Positions 1-8,053 of a stretch of 64,000 nucleotides of DNA are shown here, one piece after another (position 1 is the stretch's first letter; every line of letters starts with the position of its first letter). Source of the DNA: Paenibacillus sp. PL2-23 (GTDB taxonomy: Bacteria; Bacillota; Bacilli; Paenibacillales; Paenibacillaceae); NCBI RefSeq assembly GCF_040834005.1, contig NZ_CP162129.1, forward strand, positions 1,946,001 through 2,010,000. The letters run 5' to 3'. A program made the position numbers and the translations under genes. The notes beneath the pieces are model-generated. The model was not told where the DNA came from, did no database searches, and saw only the letters and a program-made list of their open reading frames with translations.

Positions 1-431
1 CGAGAGACCCGTAGGCGGATGAGCAGACCCAAATGCGAAAGCGTGAAGCACGCAGCGGCGGGGTAAGTCGGCGACTGTGCGTAAATAACGGGAAGCCTGC
101 TACACGGCAAACTGTTGCCCCAAGAGCCAGACGAGCAACAGTGACTTATCATGTGAAGGTGCTGGGTATGTTCAGAAGGAAGATACGATGACCCCGTGAG
201 GTTCTCTGTCCTCCCTGCAAAGGATGGGTATCTATAAGGCTTCGCCGAAGTGATACTCATGTCAGAGAATTCAGACGTTCTCATAGTACGGAAGTAGGCA
301 GGCGACCAAACGTCTGCTGAACGGAAGGGGAACGACCTCGTGAACGAACACTTGAATGTAGCGTCGAACAACCGTAACGATACTGCGGTAAGAACGAACG
401 GAATGGGCGCAATGAAAGGTGGGAGATAGAC

Positions 432-1079
432 ATGAATCAAGAGTTGAAGCTAAAGTGGCACAGCATCTACGGGCAGATTTTGTTCGAGAGGCGACTTTAT
501 GAAGCGTGGGAACAAGTCAAGGCAAATAAAGGAGCCGGAGGCATCGACGGAGTAACACTGGAAACGTACGGGAGGAAACTGAAGGACAATCTTGCCAGTC
601 TCCTGAACAAGCTGAGGGCGAAGGAGTATGTCCCATCTCCCGTGCGCAGACGGTATATACCCAAGAAGAACGGGAAATTGCGACCGCTAGGTATACCCAA
701 TATCGAAGATCGGATCGTACAGCAAGCCATTGTCAACGTTCTTCAACCAAAGTGTGAAGAACTCATCTTCCATCGTTGGTCATGCGGATACCGACCCAAC
801 TATGGGGCGAAACGGGTAGCACAGATCATCCTATGGAACGTCGAGACAGATCACAATTACATTTACGACTGCGATATCAAGGGCTTTTTCGATAACATTT
901 CGCACAAGAGTCTTATGCGAGTGCTTACGAAATATATAGCGGATGGAACAGTGTTAGACATGATCTGGAAATGGCTGAAGGCAGGGTACATGGAAGAAGG
1001 AAAATACCACGAGGTAGACTCTGGCACCCCCCAGGGCGGATTATGCAAAGCTTTGCATAAGCCCCCTTATGAGAAGTAA
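432..1079 (+). pseudogene. ltrA-like: Group II intron reverse transcriptase/maturase, N-terminal part (interrupted)
   Basis: The first about 203 residues match group II intron reverse transcriptases: KANKGAGGIDGVT near residue 32, the YIPKKNGKLRPLGIP block near residue 75, DIKGFFDNI with the first catalytic aspartate pair region, and GTPQGG at the end. The frame stays genuine to base 1040 (the GGA of QGG); residues after that come from the inserted element and the frame stops at 1079. In intact relatives QGG is followed directly by VISPLLANLYLNELD, which is exactly what resumes at 4520. The ATG at 432 follows a purine-rich GGTGGGAGATAGAC leader suited to translation. The product alone lacks the YADD active site, the thumb and the maturase domain and should be inactive. 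Confidence 0.9.
1041..1060. repeat. 20-bp perfect palindrome at left end of the RIT element
   Basis: TTATGCAAAG is followed immediately by its exact reverse complement. The same 10-mer recurs inside both ends of the element (1084, 1139, 4431, 4487), so it is probably a recombinase recognition arm. Only the left end has this extra copy outside the symmetric terminal repeat. Confidence 0.85.
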
Positions 1080-1098
1080 CTCGTTATGCAAAGTAAAC
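1061..1098 (+). repeat. RIT left terminal inverted repeat
   Basis: This 38-base stretch pairs with 4482-4519 in inverted orientation with 34 identities; the outer 19 bases and the inner 15 bases (TTATGCAAAGTAAAC) are identical and the four differences are clustered at 1080-1083. Confidence 0.9.
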
Positions 1099-1206
1099 CC
1101 CACAAGCCTCTGGTAGTAAAGGGATTTGTTCCAGATTACTTTGCATAATATCCGAAATGTTTAGTAGGAGAAGAACCTTCTCACTACACATTTCGGGGGT
1201 ATCATC

Positions 1207-2445
1207 ATGGAAATCCTACCTTTTCGAGAGTTAACGACCTGTCTCGAGAAAGAACTGTACCGTCTGCATTACAACGAGCAGACGATCAAGTATTACAGAT
1301 CGATGTGGCGACGAATTGCCAGCTATTTGGAGTCGGAAAGCATTCATCACTTTTCCGAGGAGGCCGGACTTCGCTTTCTCGAACGGGAGTACAATTATTT
1401 CGAACTCGAGAAAGCCGGGAACCTTACACAGTCCATCATCAATGTCTTCCGGGTAGTTAGAATGCTTGGAGATTACCAACTGCATGGCTGCATTCTACGC
1501 CGATATTACAAGCAGAAAAAGTTATTACAAAGTATGGCGTACGAAGAAATGCTCCAACGCTACTGCATGCACTGCGAAAGGAAGGACTATTCAAGAGCAA
1601 CACAGCAACATTACAGGAAGGCCACTGAAAAATTTTTGAGCTTCTTGGAATCTAAGGGGATTTCAGACTGTGCGGCTATCTCCGCTGCCAGCTTGAACGA
1701 CTACATCAACACCTTACTCGGATACAGTTACAAGATGGTCGAGCAACAACTTTGCGCGCTTCGTTCTTTTCTTCGTTTCCTTCACAACAACCAGCTTCAT
1801 CCGCTGGATCTGACTGCAGTCATCCCGTCCATAAATGCGAGAAAGCAAAGCCGTATTCCTTCCGTCTGGTCACCAGAGAATGTGACGAAACTGCTTGAGG
1901 CAATTGACAGAGGCAACCCAGCCGGAAAACGGGATTATGCTATGATTCTCATCGTTGCTCGTCTGGGGCTAAGATCCATAGACCTTAAACGATTGAAGCT
2001 GGAGAATCTGAAATGGCAAGAGAATCGTATCACGCTTATGCAGTCGAAGACTTCGAGAGAGCTACATTTGCCGCTTTTACCGGACGTCGGTTGGGCGATT
2101 ATTGACTACCTCAAACACGGGCGTCCGAAAGTGGATTCTCCCTTTGTATTTTTGCGGCATCTTGCACCGCTTGAGCCTTTCGCAGACGAGCACCATCTAC
2201 ACCGGATCATTGAGAAATACATGAAGCTAGCCAAGATCCCAATGAGTCCCCAGAAGAAAAGAGGAATGCATTCTTTACGGCATACGCTGGCTAGCCGGCT
2301 TCTTCAAGAGAATACTCCTTTGTCTGTCATCTCCGACATATTGGGGCATGTGAGTTCGGACTCGACAGCCGTTTATCTGAAAGTTGATGTAGAGATGCTA
2401 CGCGAGTGTGCCTTGAACCCTGAGGGGGTACTCCCCCATGCCTGA
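1207..2445 (+). CDS. RIT tyrosine recombinase A
   Basis: A 412-residue site-specific tyrosine recombinase, first of the trio. The N-terminal 200 residues hold the SAM-like core-binding domain; the catalytic domain follows with Arg in LGLRSIDLKRL, Lys in SKTSRE, the HSLRH box, LGH, and the nucleophilic Tyr in AVYLKVD near the end. These residues cut and rejoin DNA through a 3'-phosphotyrosine link. It is longer than typical XerC/D proteins because of an N-terminal extension, as expected for the first RIT recombinase. No strong ribosome binding site is visible before the ATG. Its last eight bases overlap the start of the next gene, implying coupled translation. Confidence 0.9.
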   Translation: MEILPFRELTTCLEKELYRLHYNEQTIKYYRSMWRRIASYLESESIHHFSEEAGLRFLEREYNYFELEKAGNLTQSIINVFRVVRMLGDYQLHGCILRRYYKQKKLLQSMAYEEMLQRYCMHCERKDYSRATQQHYRKATEKFLSFLESKGISDCAAISAASLNDYINTLLGYSYKMVEQQLCALRSFLRFLHNNQLHPLDLTAVIPSINARKQSRIPSVWSPENVTKLLEAIDRGNPAGKRDYAMILIVARLGLRSIDLKRLKLENLKWQENRITLMQSKTSRELHLPLLPDVGWAIIDYLKHGRPKVDSPFVFLRHLAPLEPFADEHHLHRIIEKYMKLAKIPMSPQKKRGMHSLRHTLASRLLQENTPLSVISDILGHVSSDSTAVYLKVDVEMLRECALNPEGVLPHA

Positions 2446-3424
2446 ATACATCTACAGTAGTCCATTCCAAACCTACATCCGGGAAGTGATCTGCCAAAAA
2501 CAGTCGCTCGGCTACAAATACGACAGTAGCGCCCGGTCACTGTACAAATTTGATCAATTTTGTTTGGAATATGGCTACACCGAGTCTGTACTCTCTAAAG
2601 AACTCGTTCAAGCCTGGAACCAGAAGAGGCCAAATGAAGCCCAGGCAACCCTCCGTAACAGAGTCGTGGTGGTCCGGCAGTTAGCGTTGTATATGAGTCG
2701 GCTTGGCATCCAAGCTTACATACTGCCCAAAAACACCTTGCCAAAGGAACCACGATACATCCCATATATATTCAGCAATGAGGAACTCGCGGCGATTTTT
2801 AGGCAAGCTGATGCTTGTCATTACCGTCCCGAGGTTCCCAACAGACAATGGATTATGCCACTCTTATTTCGTATGCTTTACGGATGCGGTCTGCGGATTT
2901 CAGAGGCCCTTCATCTTAAAATGCGGGATGTGGACTTGGAAAACGGTGTGCTAACCATTCTGGATGGGAAGTTCGATAAAGACAGGCTCGTCCCCCTTTC
3001 TCATGAGCTTCTTCAGCGATGCCATACCTATGTGAAGCAGGTTCATATGTTTTCGGGTGCGGACGTCTATTTTTTCCCGAACCCGAACGGACAAGCAGTC
3101 ACTCACAACAATGTGTACAAGAACTTTCGAAAATTCCTATGGAAGGCTCGAATTTCCCACGGAGGGTGGGGAAAGGGACCACGCATCCACGACTTCCGCC
3201 ATACGTTTGCCGTCCACTGCCTGCGTCGCTGGGTTCTGGAAGGAAAAGACCTAACCGCTTATTTGCCAGTCCTTAAAACGTACTTAGGACACCATTCGTT
3301 TAGCGATACATCCCAATACTTGAGACTAACCGCGGAGCTTTACCCGGATATTACGACAAAGGTGGAACATGCTTTCGGCCACGTGATCCCCGCTAAGGGA
3401 GGCGATGATCTTGAAGCCGACTGA
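2438..3424 (+). CDS. RIT tyrosine recombinase B
   Basis: A 328-residue tyrosine recombinase, second of the trio. Visible catalytic positions are Arg in YGCGLRISEAL, Lys in DGKFDKDR, the HDFRH box, YLGHHSFSDT and Tyr in SQYLRL. The start overlaps recombinase A by eight bases and its end overlaps recombinase C by twenty, so the three proteins are probably made in a fixed ratio and act together on the element's ends. In RIT elements all three proteins are conserved, which is taken to mean all are needed; that is family knowledge rather than something shown here. Confidence 0.9.
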   Translation: MPEYIYSSPFQTYIREVICQKQSLGYKYDSSARSLYKFDQFCLEYGYTESVLSKELVQAWNQKRPNEAQATLRNRVVVVRQLALYMSRLGIQAYILPKNTLPKEPRYIPYIFSNEELAAIFRQADACHYRPEVPNRQWIMPLLFRMLYGCGLRISEALHLKMRDVDLENGVLTILDGKFDKDRLVPLSHELLQRCHTYVKQVHMFSGADVYFFPNPNGQAVTHNNVYKNFRKFLWKARISHGGWGKGPRIHDFRHTFAVHCLRRWVLEGKDLTAYLPVLKTYLGHHSFSDTSQYLRLTAELYPDITTKVEHAFGHVIPAKGGDDLEAD

Positions 3425-4418
3425 CTTTGCCAAGGTGTTATCCCGCTATTTATCTGCTTATCTTCCGGGACAGCGGAATATGAGTCCTAATACGATCTCT
3501 TCCTACCGCGATACGTTTAAGTTGTTCCTCACGTACTGCAAACAGAACGGGCTCTTGATTGAACGGCTTACCTTGGCGCAAGTAGATGAGGCACTTGTTC
3601 TCGCCTTTCTAAAGTGGCTCGAAGAGGAAAGAAACAACGGCATTTCTACGCGGAACCAACGTCTGGCTTGCATCCATGCGTTTTTTCGCTATGTACAGAC
3701 GGAACATCCTGTCGGTTTAGTCATCTACCAGAAGATCCTAGCCATTCCAATGAAAAAGACACCAAAGCCGACGGTGAAACATCTTACCCCCGATTCGTTG
3801 CAACTCATACTGGCGCAGCCCGATCTGGAAACGCCCGGAGGCCGCAGAGATGCGACGCTGCTATCCGTTTTGTACGATACGGGAGCACGGGTACAGGAAT
3901 TGGTTGATCTTCGTGTCCGAGACGTTCGCTTAGACCCGCCACCAGTTCTAAGTCTGACTGGCAAAGGACGAAAGACAAGACATGTCCCTATTATGTCAAA
4001 CACGGAGGCTATACTCCGGCAGTATATGGTCGAGAACCGCTTGCTACACAATGGCGAGCAAGACCGGCCGCTTTTCTGTAACCGCCAACATAGCAAGATG
4101 ACGCGGGAAGGTGTCGCCTTTATCTTGGATAAATATGTTGCTCGTGCTCGTGCAGTCTCTTCCGCCATTCCAGATAAGGTGACTCCACATGTACTGAGAC
4201 ATACTAAAGCGATGCATTTATTACAGGCCGGGGTAAATCTAATTTACATTCGAGACTTGCTCGGACATGTTGATATTGCGACAACGGAAGTGTACGCACG
4301 GGCAGATACAGAGTTAAAAAGAAAGGCGTTGGAGCAGGCCTATCCCAACATGGTGGTGGAGGGGCTTCCCCAATGGAACCAAGACGAGGGCCTCATCGAG
4401 TGGCTGACCAGCCTTTAG
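3405..4418 (+). CDS. RIT tyrosine recombinase C
   Basis: A 337-residue tyrosine recombinase, third of the trio. It has an N-terminal core-binding domain (NTISSYRDTFKLFLTYC near residue 27) and a catalytic domain with Arg in YDTGARVQELVDL, Lys in TGKGRKTRHVP, the HVLRHT box, LLGHVDIATT and Tyr in EVYARAD. The ATG at 3405 has AAGGGAGG seven bases upstream. It ends 12 bases before the right-end repeat region begins (4431), leaving no room for cargo genes. XerC/XerD-like general recombinases are an alternative family label, but the trio and the flanking repeats favour transposition. Confidence 0.9.
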   Translation: MILKPTDFAKVLSRYLSAYLPGQRNMSPNTISSYRDTFKLFLTYCKQNGLLIERLTLAQVDEALVLAFLKWLEEERNNGISTRNQRLACIHAFFRYVQTEHPVGLVIYQKILAIPMKKTPKPTVKHLTPDSLQLILAQPDLETPGGRRDATLLSVLYDTGARVQELVDLRVRDVRLDPPPVLSLTGKGRKTRHVPIMSNTEAILRQYMVENRLLHNGEQDRPLFCNRQHSKMTREGVAFILDKYVARARAVSSAIPDKVTPHVLRHTKAMHLLQAGVNLIYIRDLLGHVDIATTEVYARADTELKRKALEQAYPNMVVEGLPQWNQDEGLIEWLTSL

Positions 4419-4481
4419 CTTGACCCGGTATTATGCAAAGTAAAATTGCGGTCAACCCCTGATCTATCCTAGGTTCGTACT

Positions 4482-4519
4482 GTTTACTTTGCATAATACT
4501 TTACTTCTCATAAGGGGGC
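4482..4519 (-). repeat. RIT right terminal inverted repeat
   Basis: Inverted partner of 1061-1098. The inner part, GTTTACTTTGCATAA, faces another copy of the same arm at 4431-4444 in opposite orientation, giving a roughly 66-base structure mirrored at the left end by 1084-1148. Confidence 0.9.
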
Positions 4520-5347
4520 GTGATATCGCCGCTACTTGCCAACCTGTATCTAAACGAGCTCGATTGGGAGCTAGAGGAGCATGGCATCCGATTCGTGCGC
4601 TATGCAGATGACTTCTTGCTTTTTGCCAAAACAGAAGAGGAGATCAAGAGAGCCGCGGAAATTACCCAAACGAAGCTACAAGAGCTAGGGCTCGAAGTAG
4701 CCATAGAGAAAACGAAAACGGTAAATTTCAATGACGACGATTTTGATTTTCTGGGCTTTACATTCCAGCATTGGCGGGAACGCAAAAAAGATGGAAAGCG
4801 CTACTTCATAGCCAAGCCGAAGGACAGCACGTGGAAGGACTTCAAACAGAAGATCAAAGCCAAAACGAAGAAGACGCTGACCCTCAACAAAAAGGAGTGG
4901 TTGGAGAGAGTAAATCCCGTCATACGTGGGAAGGTGAATTACTTTCTGAACTTGTTCAAAGCGATGGAGGAAAACAGAAGGTACGGGCAAGAAAGCCGCT
5001 GCTTCGTAAATGCATGTCGTAATAACCTACTAGACGTGGATGGGTATATAAGGAAGAGGCTACGAGTCGCCATGATACACAAACATCCAAGTCAAAGGAA
5101 GGGACATGCGATGAAAACGAAATGGAACAACGAGTTCTTTGCTCGTATTGGACTCATTCCTGCGCACTGGCTGTACCTCCATGAGCAATATGGCTACTCC
5201 CTTGACGATTACCTAGATTACATGAAGACGCGTCAGGCAGCAAAACAACAACGTAAAGTGCAAAAAGCAAAAGAACGCGGCGAGGAGTATTATACTCCCG
5301 AGCGCGTTCGTAAAATGCAATATGCCCAGCGACTAGCAACTTATTGA
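4520..5347 (+). pseudogene. ltrA-like: Group II intron reverse transcriptase/maturase, C-terminal part
   Basis: Continuation of the gene broken at 1040. It begins in frame with VISPLLANLYLNELDWELEEHG, then carries the reverse transcriptase active site YADD (codons at 4601-4612), the thumb/domain X region (maturase) with RVNPVIRGKVNYF, and a short basic C-terminus. GTG at 4520 could serve as a start codon only by chance; no ribosome binding site fits. There is no clear HNH endonuclease domain at the C-terminus. The two parts together give about 480 residues, a normal length for an intron-encoded protein. Confidence 0.9.
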
Positions 5348-5369
5348 TCACATGTTGAAACACGTTGGT

Positions 5370-5444
5370 GAGCCGTATGCCTTAGTAGGGCACGTACGGT
5401 TCGATAAGGGGGAAGCCATGAGAGTGGTTTCCCTACTTTATCAT
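5370..5444 (+). ncRNA. Group II intron domains V and VI
   Basis: GAGCCGTAT at 5370 pairs with ACGTACGGTTC ending at 5402, giving the 33-base domain V hairpin with the catalytic AGC near its base and a GCC/GGC upper stem. It is followed by a GGGGAAGCCA / TGGTTTCCC hairpin (5408-5433) that fits domain VI with the branch-point side, and by the 3' tail CTACTTTATCAT. The exact last base is uncertain by a few nucleotides. Confidence 0.8.
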
Positions 5445-5709
5445 ATAAGAAAGCTTTCTCTATACTGGGCTTATAGGTTTGGATGCCACAATGCTAACGG
5501 ACAAAAAACGCACTTAGAGCTCCAATTTGGCGCTGCCCAGTATGTAACGGTCAAATTGGACGCTTAGCCGTCCTCAACGCACCGACATTCCATTAAATTT
5601 CGTTCTAACGTTCGAAAATGTACGTTACAAATTCGGTCGACCGATTAGAAGGTGTAAAGGTTTTTTATGTTCGTTAGAAGCCACAATGGCTGGGCTTATA
5701 TTTCAACAC
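5445..5709. other. Intergenic stretch without a recognisable gene
   Basis: Short open frames here have no recognisable product or ribosome binding site. The only notable structure is a 12-base palindrome TCGGTCGACCGA at 5633-5644. The stretch may be remnants of the intron's original target. Confidence 0.5.
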
Positions 5710-5750
5710 GAAACGCAGGCTGCGCCGCCAAGGACGGCGGCAGCCGTTTC
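5710..5750 (-). terminator. Possible terminator of the IclR gene
   Basis: A GC-rich inverted repeat (GAAACGcagGCTGC...GCAGCcGTTTC arms) lies just past the stop codon of the minus-strand regulator. There is no good T-tract after it on that strand, so termination is uncertain. Confidence 0.45.
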
Positions 5751-5760
5751 ACCTTGCACG

Positions 5761-6534
5761 CTATGGTTTCCTGTAGCCAAGCTGCTCCGAGATCGCCTGG
5801 GATTGCTCCAGAGCGAGACCGATATAGCGGTCCATAGTCTTCTTCGACATGCGGAAGATGGGACCGGATACGCCAATGGCTCCTTCGATCTGGCCGGCCG
5901 CATTCATAATGGGCACACCGATGCACCGAAGTCCCTCACAGGATTCCTCCATGTCGAGCGAGTAGCCTTGTGAGCGAATCTGCTCCGCTTCCTCTCTGAG
6001 CTTCGCCGGATCGGCAATAGAGCCGGGAGTTGCAGGCTCCAGCTCATGATGGGCCAGATACAGCTCCAGCAGATCCGGACTGTAGGCCAGCATCGCCTTG
6101 CCCATCGCGGAGGTGTGGGAGGGATATTCCAGACCGACAGTCGAGAGAAACTTGATCGGCTCCAGACTCTCCAGCTGATCCACAACCAGCGTTCTGCCCA
6201 GCGAGCCTGGCCTCGTGAGCAAGGTCGTTTCCCTTGTGCCGTCTCTGAGGGCGCGCATGGAGGGCTCCGCTACCTCCTTCAGCGTAATCCGGTTGGCGAT
6301 GGAGCTGCCAAGATAATACAGCTTGCCGGTCAGCTGATAGGTGCTGTCACTTTCCCTTTTCTGAATATACTTCTTCTCCTCCAGCTCCTTCAAAATCCGA
6401 AAAACAGAGTTTGTTGTAATGGATAATGTGTTGCTGATCTCCGTAACCGAAAAGGACTTGTTCTCTCTGGCCATTAGCTCCAGAATATCCAGCACCTTCT
6501 CGGCTGCTGGGGCCTTATATTTCTTGTTCGTCAT
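5761..6534 (-). CDS. IclR-family transcriptional regulator
   Basis: A 257-residue IclR-type regulator. The N-terminal winged helix-turn-helix spans about residues 8-70 (KVLDILELMARENKSFSVTEI, with the recognition helix TTNSVFRILKELE), followed by the IclR effector-binding domain with the conserved AMGKAMLA segment near residue 142 and IGVPIMNAAGQIEGAIGVSGP near residue 205. Family members respond to small carboxylates or sugar acids and often control their catabolism. The ATG has GGAGGC eleven bases upstream. It lies downstream of hxlAB on the same strand, separated by a terminator at 6639-6688, so it is likely its own unit. Its operator cannot be assigned here; the second IclR gene at 24255 is a better fit for the GGAAC-type sites. 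Confidence 0.88.
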   Translation of the reverse strand: MTNKKYKAPAAEKVLDILELMARENKSFSVTEISNTLSITTNSVFRILKELEEKKYIQKRESDSTYQLTGKLYYLGSSIANRITLKEVAEPSMRALRDGTRETTLLTRPGSLGRTLVVDQLESLEPIKFLSTVGLEYPSHTSAMGKAMLAYSPDLLELYLAHHELEPATPGSIADPAKLREEAEQIRSQGYSLDMEESCEGLRCIGVPIMNAAGQIEGAIGVSGPIFRMSKKTMDRYIGLALEQSQAISEQLGYRKP

Positions 6535-6638
6535 GAGCGCGGATTGCCTCCATCATTAACCGATTCATAACTCCATAGTATGTTACTTCAATTGAAGGTT
6601 CAAGGGGAAAGTTGCTGAAGCGGTGGTCAATCGAAGCG

Positions 6639-6688
6639 AACAAACAGCAACACGGCATCCCATTCCATAGGGGAAGGGGATGCCGTGT
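6639..6688 (-). terminator. Rho-independent terminator of hxlAB
   Basis: ACACGGCATCCC at 6650-6661 pairs with GGGATGCCGTGT at 6677-6688. Read on the minus strand the hairpin is followed by TGCTGTTTGTT, and it sits just after the hxlB stop. Confidence 0.75.
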
Positions 6689-6706
6689 CCAGGTTTGCCG
6701 GGGATG

Positions 6707-7258
6707 CTATTCCAGATTGGCGTGATTGTTGTACATCGCTGTACCTTGAAGCTTCATGTTCTCCATTAGCCGAAGCACGGTCGCATCCAATAGAAGCAGC
6801 AGGCATTGCTCGAACAACGTGCCCATGGGCTGATTGGAGCTGCCCGATGTGCTGTCCTTGGTAACAGCTGGGATATGCACAATGGTAGAAGCCAGTTGAC
6901 CTATGGTTGAATCTGGAGCAATGGTCAAGACGCCAATCGTTGCCTTGATGTTATGGGCTTTAGCTGCCATGCTTGCCAGGGTTTTGGTCTCGCCTGAGCC
7001 TGAACCGATGAGAAGCAGATCACCTTCGGCAATGCCGGGGGTAACCGTTTCGCCTACGACATAAACGTGGAACCCCATATGCATCAGTCGCATGGCGAAT
7101 GCCCTCATCATCAGTCCCGAGCGTCCGGCCCCGGCTACAAAAATGTTCCCGGCTTCTGTAATCTGCTTGGTCAGCGCCTCGATTTCGTCCGAGTTGACCG
7201 CTTTAAGCGTCCGGTCAAGCTCCTGAAGAATAGAAGATGAAACAGTCAGCATATTCAT
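6707..7258 (-). CDS. hxlB: 6-phospho-3-hexuloisomerase
   Basis: A 183-residue SIS-domain isomerase converting D-arabino-3-hexulose 6-phosphate to fructose 6-phosphate, the second step of ribulose-monophosphate formaldehyde fixation. The SIS sugar-phosphate fold is seen in IFVAGAGRSGLMMRAFAMRLMH (about residues 34-55), LLIGSGSGETKTL near residue 81 and PMGTLFEQCLLL near residue 144, all typical of HxlB. Length matches the family. It follows hxlA by six bases on the minus strand, so both are made from one transcript. With hxlA it gives a cytosolic route that removes formaldehyde at the cost of ribulose 5-phosphate. Confidence 0.93.
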   Translation of the reverse strand: MNMLTVSSSILQELDRTLKAVNSDEIEALTKQITEAGNIFVAGAGRSGLMMRAFAMRLMHMGFHVYVVGETVTPGIAEGDLLLIGSGSGETKTLASMAAKAHNIKATIGVLTIAPDSTIGQLASTIVHIPAVTKDSTSGSSNQPMGTLFEQCLLLLLDATVLRLMENMKLQGTAMYNNHANLE

Positions 7259-7264
7259 CCGTGC

Positions 7265-7897
7265 TTACCGCTGTTTAATAAGCTCATGCATTTGAGCTGC
7301 TACAGCCTGCTTGTCGCTTGCACCCGTAATGCCGCCGCCGACAATGACCAGATCCGGCTGCGCGCTGATGACCTCAGGCAGAGTTTGAAGCTTGATGCCG
7401 CCTGCAATTGCTGTTTTCGCCTGCTTGACGACACGCTTGATCGTAGCCAAGTCCTCAAACGAATTTTTGCCCTCCGCCTGATGGTCATAACCCGAATGAA
7501 CGCAGATATAGTCTACGCCAAGCGCGTCAATCTCTGCCGCACGCGAGGCAATATCTTTAACATTAATCATATCGACCATAATCTTTTTGTTTTGCTTACG
7601 CGCCTCGTTAACCGCACCCTTGATCGTTGAGTCGTCGGACACACCAAGCACAGTAATAATATCCGCGCCGGCTTCGGAAGCCTTCATGACTCCATAACCG
7701 CCGGCATCCATAATTTTCAGATCGGCTAATACCTTCAGCGTCGGGAACGCGTCCTTTATTTCTTTGACGGCGCGCAGGCCTTCGTTAATGACGACAGGAG
7801 TGCCAATCTCGATAATATCGATATAAGGGGCAACCTCTTTAACGACTTCTTTTGCCTCCGGGATGTTCACAAGGTCTAATGCCAATTGCAGTTCCAT
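7265..7897 (-). CDS. hxlA: 3-hexulose-6-phosphate synthase
   Basis: A 210-residue TIM-barrel aldolase of the OMP-decarboxylase suprafamily that joins formaldehyde to ribulose 5-phosphate. It begins MELQLALDLVNIPEA and contains IDIIEIGTPVVINEG, VLADLKIMDAG (Asp-x-Lys-x-x-Asp active-site motif), VDYICVHSGYD and TAIAGGIKLQTLPEV, close to Bacillus subtilis HxlA. The start at 7897 is chosen over an upstream in-frame codon because AAAGGAGAG lies about nine bases before it and the protein then matches family length. The related 3-keto-L-gulonate-6-phosphate decarboxylase is an alternative, but pairing with hxlB and an HxlR-type gene favours formaldehyde fixation. Confidence 0.93.
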   Translation of the reverse strand: MELQLALDLVNIPEAKEVVKEVAPYIDIIEIGTPVVINEGLRAVKEIKDAFPTLKVLADLKIMDAGGYGVMKASEAGADIITVLGVSDDSTIKGAVNEARKQNKKIMVDMINVKDIASRAAEIDALGVDYICVHSGYDHQAEGKNSFEDLATIKRVVKQAKTAIAGGIKLQTLPEVISAQPDLVIVGGGITGASDKQAVAAQMHELIKQR

Positions 7898-8017
7898 AGG
7901 TTGAATCTCTCCTTTATTGAAGGTGGTTGATCGCAATGAGTTTATGGTAGTACGATCGCGCAAGGAATGGAAGTACGCACTTTCAAGTAAGTCCGTATCC
8001 TGGAGGAAACTGCCCTT
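7898..8017 (-). promoter_or_regulatory. hxlAB upstream region with possible HxlR operator
   Basis: The gap between the hxlR-like terminator and hxlA holds the near-palindrome AAGTACGCACTT at 7971-7982 (10 of 12 positions symmetric) next to a TTGAAA hexamer on the minus strand (7981-7986). HxlR proteins activate hxlAB from sites upstream of the promoter when formaldehyde is present. No convincing -10 box could be fixed. Confidence 0.35.
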
Positions 8018-8048
8018 GAAACAAAAACAGACTCCAGGCGGAGTCTGT
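8018..8048 (-). terminator. Rho-independent terminator of the hxlR-like gene
   Basis: CAGACTCC and GGAGTCTG (8028-8047) form a perfect 8-bp stem with a 4-base loop, followed on the minus strand by TTTTTGTTTC. It lies five bases after the stop codon. Confidence 0.88.
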
Positions 8049-8053
8049 CGATT

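Larger units (their letters stand above)
1041..4519 (+). mobile_element. RIT-type (recombinase in trio) element inserted in the intron RT gene
   Basis: Three overlapping tyrosine recombinase genes in one orientation, bounded by inverted repeats, are the hallmark of RIT elements. The ends show a perfect 19-base inverted repeat, GCCCCCTTATGAGAAGTAA at 1061-1079 against its complement at 4501-4519, extending to 38 bases with four mismatches. Left of that lies an additional perfect palindrome, TTATGCAAAGCTTTGCATAA at 1041-1060, with no counterpart on the right. Removing 1041-4519 joins GGC GGA to GTG ATA and restores the reverse transcriptase frame (TPQGG-VISPLL), which is why these limits are chosen. 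No passenger gene is present. A Tn554-type element also has several recombinase genes but carries a different third protein and cargo. Confidence 0.85.
1..5444 (+). mobile_element. Group II intron with split reverse transcriptase, 5' end outside the window
   Basis: The stretch 1-431 is GC-rich non-coding RNA-like sequence leading into a reverse transcriptase/maturase gene, and 5370-5402 carries a recognisable domain V, so this is a mobile group II intron. The ribozyme region before the protein start is usually longer than the 431 bases seen here, so the 5' splice site probably lies upstream of the window. The 3' end is placed at about 5444, after a domain VI-like hairpin (5408-5436) and a pyrimidine-rich tail ending in CAT. 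The maturase gene is interrupted by a recombinase element at 1041-4519, so the intron is unlikely to make an intact protein at present. The host gene, if any, is not visible. Confidence 0.8.

Noticed and set aside
1207..4418. Recombinase trio as a phage integrase region or Tn554-like transposon
   Set aside because: No phage genes or cargo are present; three tyrosine recombinases with overlapping genes and inverted repeats fit the RIT type better.
5352..5567. 71-residue open frame across the intron 3' end
   Set aside because: It runs through domain V and VI of the ribozyme and out of the intron, so it is not a gene.
7265..7897. Reading hxlA as 3-keto-L-gulonate-6-phosphate decarboxylase (UlaD-type)
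   Set aside because: Both share the fold, but the N-terminus, the hxlB partner and the HxlR-type neighbour match formaldehyde fixation.
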